Source: Bacteroidota bacterium
Lineage (GTDB): Bacteria > Bacteroidota > Bacteroidia > Bacteroidales > UBA12481
Assembly (NCBI GenBank): GCA_030592205.1
Contig: JAUVKA010000287.1
Span: 1-5,625 of the forward strand
Direction: 5' to 3'
Length of the DNA stretch: 5,625 nt
Shown here: piece after piece, positions 1-5,625 of the stretch
How positions within the stretch are numbered: position 1 is the stretch's first letter
Layout of the letters: every line of letters starts with the position of its first letter
Made by a program: the position numbers and the translations under genes
The notes under the pieces: model-generated
Told to the model about the DNA's origin: nothing
Database searches by the model: none
The model's input: the letters and a program-made list of their open reading frames with translations, nothing else

Positions 1-2203
1 ATTCGCTCATATTATTACCATAAACCAGCGGAGTCTCACCTTGATCTGTTAAAGCCATAAATTCAATACCGCTGTTGAGTAAGTTAAGTAAATCCTCGGA
101 GTTCTGTATTTCCTTTTCAATGGTCTGCCTAAGCTTTTGTTTGGCCAGATTTTTATCTGTTGTATTCAGGGAATTCATATATGCATAAACCGAATCTACC
201 CATGATGCCACATTACGCTGGGTCATTATCCAGCATTTAAGGGCCTGCAATCTTATTTTCTGATCAAATAGGATTTCTTCTTTATCATCCCCAAGCATTT
301 TTATTGCTTTATCCAGCGGATCCCACACGAAGAGATCAATCCTATCCCGAAGATATTTAGCCTTAGCCTCAGGAATAAGTTTAAAAAGCACATCCCGACT
401 CAGATCAACATTATTAGGATTATGAGGTGTAGTACACATGAAATTTTCGTAGTAATCCCGATCTTCTTGAGGGATTGATTCAATATTTGGTGCCAGTGGC
501 CTTACCCATAGGCGATACCATGCGAATCCTATAGTTGAGTACAGAGCTGACACGTTTGGAAAGGCCAGAATAGCCTCTTCTGCAAGTTTCCAGACCGAAA
601 TAAGCCTATCAGCATTCTCAGATCCGGCATGCTTGATTGCATATGCCTCCATGAATTGATCCGGATCAAGATTAGCATCAAACTGAAAAGCATTAAGAAG
701 ATGATGATTGATATTATAAAGAGCCAGTTCAGATGGAACTGAACCTCCTAAATGTGATAGGAAGTCTATACCATGCTTATCCAATTGCGCCAGCCGCTTA
801 TAAGTCAACCAAGGGTAAGGGATTCCAATCAATGGTGCAAACATTACCTGAGGACCGTATGCAAAATAGATAGAAGTATTAGATCCTTTCTTATCTAGTT
901 GTTGAATGTGGGCTACTTCCTTCTTGTCAAATTCACGTTGATAAACTGATCCAGCATTAATATCATACTGATCCTTGTATTTTGGATGGTGATACGGCAT
1001 TTCCCAACCGCGCTGAACAAGACTTGAAGTCTCAATATCCAATTGATCTCCTAAACCATTGATCATCACATCATGTTCACCATAAAAAGATTCCATTCGT
1101 GTTATCACCCTGAAATCCGGATTGACTTCCTTTCCCGCATCCCTCAGTGTACGAAAGAAACGCAGAGCATTTTCACCGGCCAGACCGGCAATTTCCTTGT
1201 CATCCTTCCATTCTCTGATCAGGTAGGCTCCACCATTTCTTCCAACATACAGTGATTTGGTGTGTTCGAATCCTGCCCCGCTGTCGTTTGTCCAAATATT
1301 CAAAAAGCCTAATTCAGGCACCTCCGTCATCAATTTACTCACCATCTCAGCATAATGCTCACGTACTTTAGAATGAGTGATCGTCATATTATACCGGGGT
1401 TTGAAACTCCTGAAAGGATGATCTACTCTGGCACCCCGAAGCATGGGATATTTTGTAAAGAATTTTTCAGGAACCGAACGTGGTTCGAAACAAAGCATCC
1501 CGGGAACCAATCCGTATTTTATTGCCAAACGGGCATTTTTCTTTAAATAATTCAGGTTAGCTTCGAGATAATAGTAGGGATAAATCCCCTTATTCAATTC
1601 GCTGTAAACAAATTGATCAAGTGCCGGACAGTAAGTGTAAAACATAGGATAGGTTTCACCTTTAGGGCCATCCTCCAGTCCCATAGGATAAGCCAATCCA
1701 TTCACTTCCAGGTGTGTAAATCCATTTTTTGCAAGCTCCCGGATATAGCTCTCACGATCCAATCCCCTGCATATCCTACCTTCCTGAGTAAGGTAATAAT
1801 CATAAGCAGTACGATTCCATTGAAAGGAAGGAACAATAAATTTTCCGCTTTCAAATTCTGATATATTCCTATTCATCCAATTTTCCACAAGATTTTGACA
1901 GAAACTATAGAGATAATAGGAATGTGAACAAATGATCCATCCTGCACCCCCTGGTGTAAACATCATCCATATAAATCTTTCTGGCTTATCACCTGCAAAT
2001 TCAGGAATTAACTCATCAGAAGAAAGTTGTTCCAGAGACACAATAAACAATCTCCCAGGCCCCGGATCAAATTCTTCGATTGATGAAGTGTTTGAACCTG
2101 TCGCTTGATTAGCCAGTACAAGTGAACTTTGAATAATGTATTCAGGAGAGTCTGATTTATATAAAACCAGTTTAAGCGAACGAAGAAAATCTCGAATCAA
2201 CAT
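1..2203 (-). CDS. Putative glycoside hydrolase, GH67/GH20-like architecture, C-terminus beyond the window
   Basis: A frame runs without a stop from an ATG at 2203-2201 to the left edge, giving 734 residues with the C-terminus missing. Residues about 10-100 look like the small alpha/beta domain that precedes the catalytic barrel in GH67 and GH20 enzymes: a strand (KLVLYKSDSPEY), a helix ending in 'LVLANQATG', then 'RLFIVSLEQL'. Residues about 123-480 resemble a TIM barrel: 'SYIRELAKNGFTHLEVNGL' (152-170), 'YGLVPGMLCFEPR' (230-242), 'GFLNIWTNDSGAGFE' (299-313). E240, D307 and E313 are candidate acidic catalytic residues, proposed only from their position at strand ends. Residues about 500-715 appear mostly helical. 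No signal peptide is seen, so a cytoplasmic location is inferred. The ATG is the only reasonable start, since the next Met is residue 80. It lies 3 bases after the PLP-enzyme stop, without a Shine-Dalgarno sequence, so translational coupling is likely. The family assignment is by eye; an alpha-glucuronidase, a hexosaminidase or an uncharacterised family are all possible. Confidence 0.72.
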   Translation of the reverse strand, partial: MLIRDFLRSLKLVLYKSDSPEYIIQSSLVLANQATGSNTSSIEEFDPGPGRLFIVSLEQLSSDELIPEFAGDKPERFIWMMFTPGGAGWIICSHSYYLYSFCQNLVENWMNRNISEFESGKFIVPSFQWNRTAYDYYLTQEGRICRGLDRESYIRELAKNGFTHLEVNGLAYPMGLEDGPKGETYPMFYTYCPALDQFVYSELNKGIYPYYYLEANLNYLKKNARLAIKYGLVPGMLCFEPRSVPEKFFTKYPMLRGARVDHPFRSFKPRYNMTITHSKVREHYAEMVSKLMTEVPELGFLNIWTNDSGAGFEHTKSLYVGRNGGAYLIREWKDDKEIAGLAGENALRFFRTLRDAGKEVNPDFRVITRMESFYGEHDVMINGLGDQLDIETSSLVQRGWEMPYHHPKYKDQYDINAGSVYQREFDKKEVAHIQQLDKKGSNTSIYFAYGPQVMFAPLIGIPYPWLTYKRLAQLDKHGIDFLSHLGGSVPSELALYNINHHLLNAFQFDANLDPDQFMEAYAIKHAGSENADRLISVWKLAEEAILAFPNVSALYSTIGFAWYRLWVRPLAPNIESIPQEDRDYYENFMCTTPHNPNNVDLSRDVLFKLIPEAKAKYLRDRIDLFVWDPLDKAIKMLGDDKEEILFDQKIRLQALKCWIMTQRNVASWVDSVYAYMNSLNTTDKNLAKQKLRQTIEKEIQNSEDLLNLLNSGIEFMALTDQGETPLVYGNNMSE

Positions 2204-2209
2204 AATCTA
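2201..2209 (-). promoter_or_regulatory. TAG-ATT-ATG junction: coupled stop and start
   Basis: The PLP-enzyme TAG stop (2209-2207) is followed by a single ATT codon and the ATG (2203-2201) of the large glycosidase-like gene, again in the same frame. No Shine-Dalgarno sequence is visible in the preceding bases (TTTCTAAACAA), so translational coupling by reinitiation is likely. Confidence 0.55.
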
Positions 2210-3496
2210 TTGTTTAGAAAAATCAGCAATCTTATTCAGAATTTTGTCTACCTCAAATCTTTGATTATAAACATGAAATGAAGCTCTCACCCCATTCAAG
2301 CCAGCCTCAGTAACCACCCTGACACGTATTGCCTTACCTTTCCCAAGAAAACTCGCAACATCCTGAGCCTTTTGACTTTTTATCCTGAAAGATATTATTG
2401 ATGAGCGGTATTCCTTTTCCTCCGGGGAAAGTATCTCAACACCCTTTATTCCTGATAGTCCTTCATAAAAAGCTTCAGCAAGCTCCCGGTTGTGTGCCTG
2501 AATCTTTTTCAACCCGATAGTTTGAACAAATTGTGCCCCTGCCCCAAGGCCTAGAAAGAGAGGTTCATTTTGGGTGCCAAACTCGTAGCGCTGTGCGGAA
2601 TCCTGAAGAGTTAAACTCATTTTAGAGATATCATAGCCGCTATCCGAATAAGCTCCAACAGTAGTAGGCTGCAAAAAGTCAAGATTTTTTGAAGGGACAT
2701 ATAATATGCCTGTCCGTTTTGGCCCCAACATCCATTTATGACCGCTGCAGACATAATAATCAACATCAAGATTATTTACATTGATTTCCATACTGCCCGG
2801 GGCCTGAGCTCCATCAACCGCAAGAATGATTCCCTTGCTCTTTGCCAATTCACCAATCTCCTTAATTGGAAAAACCTGACCAGTTGTACAGGTAACATGT
2901 GAAATGAAGATCATTCTGGTTTTATTAGTAATCAACCGGGATATCCTGTCAATATTCCCGGCAGCAGAATGCATATCAGGATCAAAGGTTATAATATTAA
3001 CCTTATTAAGTCGATGATGATTTAGCAAAGGTATGTGCAAGGCAGGATGCTCATGGGTAGATGTGATAATTTCATCTCCGGCCTTTAATCCAATACCATT
3101 CAGTATGATGTTAATCCCTTCAGTAGCACAACTGATCAATGCCAACTCCTCCACCTTGCATTCAGTACCAAATAATGCTGCACAGGTCTTTTTAATATCG
3201 ATCCAATTATCATGACTGTGACCCGGTCTGGGAAATCGTTCCTGCTCATTCATACTGGTTACCACCTTATTTATAACCAGACTGGGTAAAGCTCCAATTC
3301 CACCCGTATTCATGTAAATATAATCATCAGGAAAAACAAACTGCTCCCTAATAATCCTCCAGAAATCATCATCATTATCACTCTGCTTTAAGGCCAGTCC
3401 GAAAGGAGAATCCACCCCGTAAAGTTTGGCAATTGGTCCCAAAGCAAGGCTTCCAGACAACAATCCCAGGTTTTGTAGAAATTTAGTTCTTTTCAT
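2207..3496 (-). CDS. Class V aminotransferase-fold PLP enzyme, isopenicillin-N-epimerase-like, with a Tat-like leader
   Basis: A complete 429-residue fold-type I PLP enzyme of the aminotransferase class V / cysteine desulfurase superfamily. Visible landmarks are 'YMNTGGIGALP' (61-71), the phosphate-binding 'ATEGIN' (124-129), 'THEHPA' (147-152), 'AVDGAQAPG' (226-234) with D228 expected to pair with the pyridine nitrogen, 'SGHKWMLGP' (251-259) with K254 as the Schiff-base lysine, 'RYEFGTQNEP' (303-312), and 'VRASFHVYN' (403-411) with R404 as a likely substrate-carboxylate ligand. The R-x-G-x-H-C-A loop that carries the catalytic Cys of SufS-type desulfurases is absent, which argues against cysteine desulfurase and for the epimerase/aminotransferase-like branch. 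The N-terminus (MKRTKFLQNLGLLSGSLALG) has a basic start and a hydrophobic stretch like a Tat signal, but Thr4 replaces the second arginine and no AxA cleavage site is clear. Export is therefore plausible, not shown. Tat-exported class V PLP enzymes are known (PvdN of Pseudomonas). The gene sits between two glycosidase-like genes; its substrate is unknown. Confidence 0.93.
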   Translation of the reverse strand: MKRTKFLQNLGLLSGSLALGPIAKLYGVDSPFGLALKQSDNDDDFWRIIREQFVFPDDYIYMNTGGIGALPSLVINKVVTSMNEQERFPRPGHSHDNWIDIKKTCAALFGTECKVEELALISCATEGINIILNGIGLKAGDEIITSTHEHPALHIPLLNHHRLNKVNIITFDPDMHSAAGNIDRISRLITNKTRMIFISHVTCTTGQVFPIKEIGELAKSKGIILAVDGAQAPGSMEINVNNLDVDYYVCSGHKWMLGPKRTGILYVPSKNLDFLQPTTVGAYSDSGYDISKMSLTLQDSAQRYEFGTQNEPLFLGLGAGAQFVQTIGLKKIQAHNRELAEAFYEGLSGIKGVEILSPEEKEYRSSIISFRIKSQKAQDVASFLGKGKAIRVRVVTEAGLNGVRASFHVYNQRFEVDKILNKIADFSKQ

Positions 3497-3584
3497 CTCA
3501 TGATTACATTAATTTATTTTGTATTCGATGCAGCTCGCCAAGTATTGTTCTTCGTTTTTGTGAAATTAATCCTCATGGCTCGGT
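3497..3584 (-). other. 88-base intergenic spacer, no clear promoter or terminator
   Basis: This is the only spacer of any length in the window, between the glycosidase stop and the PLP-enzyme start. I see no Bacteroidota-type promoter (TTTG about 19 bases before TAnnTTTG) and no GC-rich hairpin followed by a T run, so the four genes may share one transcript. An 8-base inverted repeat (attaattt at 3508-3515, aaattaat at 3563-3570) encloses 47 bases; it is AT-only and could be chance. Read on the minus strand the spacer also holds short open frames linked by ATGA overlaps, including one of 20 codons at 3576-3514. There is no Shine-Dalgarno sequence before the ATG at 3496; a GAG lies only about 1-3 bases upstream, too close to act as one. 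Confidence 0.6.
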
Positions 3585-5174
3585 TCATGATTGAAAGTGT
3601 ACTTCTATTGATGTGAGTTGAATGATCCGTGTCGTAAAATTAACGTATTTACTTTCTCCAATTGTTTCACGGGTAAACCTTATTGGTTCACTATTGATCT
3701 CCACTTTTGTTACAGAAGCAGCCTCTGGTAACAGGAGGTGAATACTGGCTAATGAACCTGGGCTCCTTACCTTTAGTTTGATATTATCCGGAAGATATTC
3801 GTATTCATATTCAATACTTGCCGCCGAGCTTGGATAGCTAAGTTTTACGTGGGCCCGGTTAGTATTAGCTGCCAACCATCTGGGAGCAAGTCGAATATTT
3901 TTGAATTGTTTTGATTGATCTTCAATGCCGGCTAAACCACTAATAAGTGCATGGAGCATTGCTGTTGAGCCCCATCCATCTGTTGATGTTGCCTCAGGAC
4001 TGGTACTGGCTTCCGCTGTTGAAGGAGAACCATCAGGGAAATACCATAGCCAGCTCCCATTATGTTGTTCTATAAGTTGATAATACCTAAGCAGAATATC
4101 AACTCCGTAGTTTTCATAACCACTTTCGAAAGCCGCCTTTGCCAGCTCCCCACCAACCAATGGGAAAATTCCTCCGTTAATATAGGCTCCTCCCAGTAGT
4201 TTCTCATCTCCAAATATACCATCCGGAAAGGGGGGATCTATTGAGTACCATTCGGCAAAATAATTCTTATGCTGATTCCTTCTTTTTCGATATTCCTCCA
4301 AAATGGACCTTGCCTGATCAATCGTTGTAATCCCCCGGTTTATTGCCATAGGATTGCTAAGGCTCAATTGATCTGCTTCATCTACACCTTGTATTTCACA
4401 AGAATTGAGCTTGACAAAATGAGTATAAAAAGATCCGTTCCAGCAAAGCTTGTTGCAATTTGCTTTCAGCTGTACAGATTGGAGATTATAATGTTCAGCC
4501 TTTTCATCATCATCAAAATATTTATATAGATTTTGAACAATATTCAGAGCTTCAAAATATCCACTGTTGTCGGCATGGGAAATTCCCCAAAAAGTATTTT
4601 CATCGATCTGAAATTGCAGCCAGTCGTGTTTGCCTGCTGTGTACGCAAAATCCCAGGTATCAATCGTGTAAGGCCTTTTAACAAGTCCATTTACATGATC
4701 AAATCGTTGCGGATGGTTTAAGGCATATTGTAAAGCTTTTTCCAAATTAGGAAGCAGAGAATGTATCCAATCATCATCGCCATGTGCCTGCCAGGATAAG
4801 TGTGCTGCTTTAATAAATCTGTACTCAACATCCGCCTCAACAGGAACCCGCACATATTTTGTCCAATTTTCCCTTTCGCATGGCAGCTTTTCAGGTGATG
4901 TAGTGAAATAATCAAAAATTCGTCCATTCGCCGCCTGAGTATCTGCAAAATGCCTTATTGCGCTCTTGATATCCTTCTCAAAATACCTGACTCCCCTAAG
5001 CATATCGGAATAATCCCGAATCCATATTGATGGAGTATCCGGAGATCTATACCCCCTAATTGGCTGCCCATCAACCTCAATATCAAGAATATCCTCCTTA
5101 AGAAAAGACTGAACTTTCGGAATCAATTCATCAAATTCCCTTTTCCCGGTCCGTATAAAACAATCGTCCATCAT
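3585..5174 (-). CDS. Putative (alpha/alpha)6-barrel glycoside hydrolase, cytoplasmic
   Basis: A complete 529-residue protein. The pattern is that of six-hairpin glycosidases (the broad fold shared by GH15, GH37, GH63, GH94 and GH125): 'SIWIRDYSDMLRG' (49-61) followed by a helix and 'QAANGRIFDYF' (80-90), 'VPVEADVEYRFIKAAHL' (110-126), 'TIDTWDFAY' (170-178), 'LCWNGSFYTHF' (243-253), 'GGAYINGGIFPLVGGELA' (328-345) and 'STDGWGSTAMLHALISGLAG' (397-416). From about 420 to the end the sequence is strand-rich, with 'IRLAPRWL' (427-434), like the C-terminal beta domain of these enzymes. D54, E114, D172, D175 and D317 are candidate catalytic acids, but I cannot assign acid and base roles. No signal peptide or lipobox is present, so it should act on sugars already imported, fitting the adjacent symporter. 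ATG at 5174 is chosen because it directly abuts the symporter stop; a second ATG follows at 5171 and could also be used. There is no Shine-Dalgarno sequence. The exact GH family is not recognised, and a hydrolase-fold phosphorylase or a debranching-type enzyme cannot be excluded. Confidence 0.82.
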   Translation of the reverse strand: MMDDCFIRTGKREFDELIPKVQSFLKEDILDIEVDGQPIRGYRSPDTPSIWIRDYSDMLRGVRYFEKDIKSAIRHFADTQAANGRIFDYFTTSPEKLPCERENWTKYVRVPVEADVEYRFIKAAHLSWQAHGDDDWIHSLLPNLEKALQYALNHPQRFDHVNGLVKRPYTIDTWDFAYTAGKHDWLQFQIDENTFWGISHADNSGYFEALNIVQNLYKYFDDDEKAEHYNLQSVQLKANCNKLCWNGSFYTHFVKLNSCEIQGVDEADQLSLSNPMAINRGITTIDQARSILEEYRKRRNQHKNYFAEWYSIDPPFPDGIFGDEKLLGGAYINGGIFPLVGGELAKAAFESGYENYGVDILLRYYQLIEQHNGSWLWYFPDGSPSTAEASTSPEATSTDGWGSTAMLHALISGLAGIEDQSKQFKNIRLAPRWLAANTNRAHVKLSYPSSAASIEYEYEYLPDNIKLKVRSPGSLASIHLLLPEAASVTKVEINSEPIRFTRETIGESKYVNFTTRIIQLTSIEVHFQS

Positions 5175-5177
5175 CTA
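5169..5177 (-). promoter_or_regulatory. TAG-ATG-ATG junction: coupled stop and start
   Basis: The symporter TAG stop (5177-5175) is immediately followed by the glycosidase ATG (5174-5172) and a second ATG (5171-5169), with zero bases between the genes and both in the same frame. The preceding minus-strand bases (ACTACTATTAGA) contain no Shine-Dalgarno sequence. Termination followed by reinitiation is the simplest reading, giving linked expression of transporter and enzyme. Confidence 0.6.
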
Positions 5178-5625
5178 TCTAATAGTAGTTACTAACCACA
5201 GTAGAAATATAACAACTCCAACCAAAAACCAGCTTAAGCCAAATCCCAAAGTGTCGATCTTTTTCCATTTTCGAAATTCCCATTGCGAATGTGGGAACAT
5301 CTTTTCCTTCTCAAATTGCCCGGGGTTTTCATAAGCGGCCAGCAGAACGATTTTCTCCTGTTCCTCATCCGGCTGAACAGGGGTATGCATCTTTGTAAAA
5401 AATCGGTCTAGTAAAATTTTAGGTATAGACTTAGTGAAAAAAGAGAGCAAGAATAACAAGACAAAAGGAAAGAGAGCATCAAAAACAAATCTGATGGCTA
5501 CTAATTGGGCTTTAGACCAATGGGCAAAATCAATCCCAAACCAGCTCAGTACCCACAATTCTGCATGAAATCTTCCTGTACCAATCTTAGCTGAATTTAC
5601 ATCTTCGGCATCTAATCTGACAACC
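5175..5625 (-). CDS. Sodium:solute symporter (SSS family), C-terminal fragment, 5' end beyond the window
   Basis: The frame is open to the right edge and contributes 149 residues plus a TAG stop at 5177-5175, so the true start lies outside the window. A TTG at 5558 could be mistaken for a start, but coding clearly continues upstream of it (VVRLDAEDVNSAKIG...). Visible parts, numbered within the fragment, are a hydrophobic helix about 39-63 (AQLVAIRFVFDALFPFVLL...), a charged loop with 'LLDRFFTKMHTPVQPDEEQE' (71-90), 'YENPGQFEKEKMFP' and 'SQWEFRKWKKIDT' (113-125), and a last membrane helix about 126-146. The 'R-F-x-x-K-M-x-T-P-V' loop followed by a W-rich segment and a terminal helix matches the C-terminal tail of SSS-family transporters from Bacteroidota and Planctomycetes sugar-degradation clusters, as I recall the family. 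It would couple solute uptake to a sodium gradient in the inner membrane. The substrate, probably a sugar or related compound, is inferred only from the adjacent glycosidase-like genes. Confidence 0.82.
   Translation of the reverse strand, partial: VVRLDAEDVNSAKIGTGRFHAELWVLSWFGIDFAHWSKAQLVAIRFVFDALFPFVLLFLLSFFTKSIPKILLDRFFTKMHTPVQPDEEQEKIVLLAAYENPGQFEKEKMFPHSQWEFRKWKKIDTLGFGLSWFLVGVVIFLLWLVTTIR

Noticed and set aside
1073..1861. Plus-strand open frames at 1073-1255, 1355-1546 and 1613-1861
   Set aside because: They lie opposite the large continuous minus-strand frame, which has coherent protein-like sequence; the plus-strand translations show no recognisable domain.
3033..3215. Plus-strand open frame opposite the PLP enzyme
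   Set aside because: It is antisense to the conserved phosphate-binding region of the class V enzyme and has no family signal.
2207..3496. SufS/NifS-type cysteine desulfurase
   Set aside because: The conserved catalytic-Cys loop (R-x-G-x-H-C-A) expected shortly before the C-terminal 'RASF' motif is absent; that region reads 'RVVTEAGLNGVRASF'.
3508..3570. 8-base inverted repeat (attaattt / aaattaat) in the spacer, considered as a terminator or operator
   Set aside because: The arms are AT-only, 47 bases apart, and no T run follows; this is expected by chance in AT-rich DNA.
4269..4948. Plus-strand frames at 4269-4529, 4460-4681 and 4533-4721, and a minus-strand frame at 4718-4948
   Set aside because: All fall inside the six-hairpin glycosidase gene in other frames, overlap one another, and carry no domain signal.
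5175..5558. Standalone 127-residue membrane protein starting at TTG 5558
   Set aside because: The same frame stays open upstream to the window edge with plausible coding sequence, and the content matches the C-terminal tail of an SSS symporter, so it is a fragment of a larger gene.

Overview
The window is a tightly packed stretch of four genes, all on the minus strand, so transcription runs from high to low coordinates. The base composition is moderately AT-rich. None of the three visible gene starts has a clear Shine-Dalgarno sequence. The PLP enzyme begins with a leader close to the 'MKRRxFL' type common in Bacteroidota. Together these suggest a member of the Bacteroidota or a close relative. 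This is an inference from style, because no marker gene is present.

Layout in transcription order: (1) 5625-5175, the C-terminal end of a sodium:solute symporter (SSS) family transporter, cut by the right edge of the window. (2) 5174-3585, a complete 529-residue protein that looks like an (alpha/alpha)6-barrel glycoside hydrolase with a C-terminal beta domain and no signal peptide; its start codon directly abuts the symporter stop. (3) An 88-base spacer (3584-3497), the only non-coding DNA of any length, with no convincing promoter or terminator. (4) 3496-2207, a complete class V (isopenicillin-N-epimerase-like) PLP enzyme with a degenerate Tat-type leader. (5) 2203-1, a large protein open to the left edge, with an apparent GH67/GH20-like N-terminal domain followed by a TIM-barrel-like region. 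It starts 3 bases after the PLP gene stop. The window has no gene-free stretch longer than 300 bases. I saw no tRNA, rRNA, CRISPR array, insertion sequence or phage gene.

Taken together the locus reads as a small carbohydrate or glycoside catabolic operon: a cation-coupled transporter imports a sugar or oligosaccharide, and two apparently cytoplasmic glycosidase-like proteins of unassigned family would process it. A possibly exported class V PLP enzyme is embedded between them. That PLP enzyme is the least expected member and hints at an amino-sugar, amino-acid-linked or otherwise nitrogen-containing substrate, but the substrate cannot be read from the sequence. Both very tight gene junctions also leave the two neighbouring genes in the same reading frame, separated by a single TAG codon.
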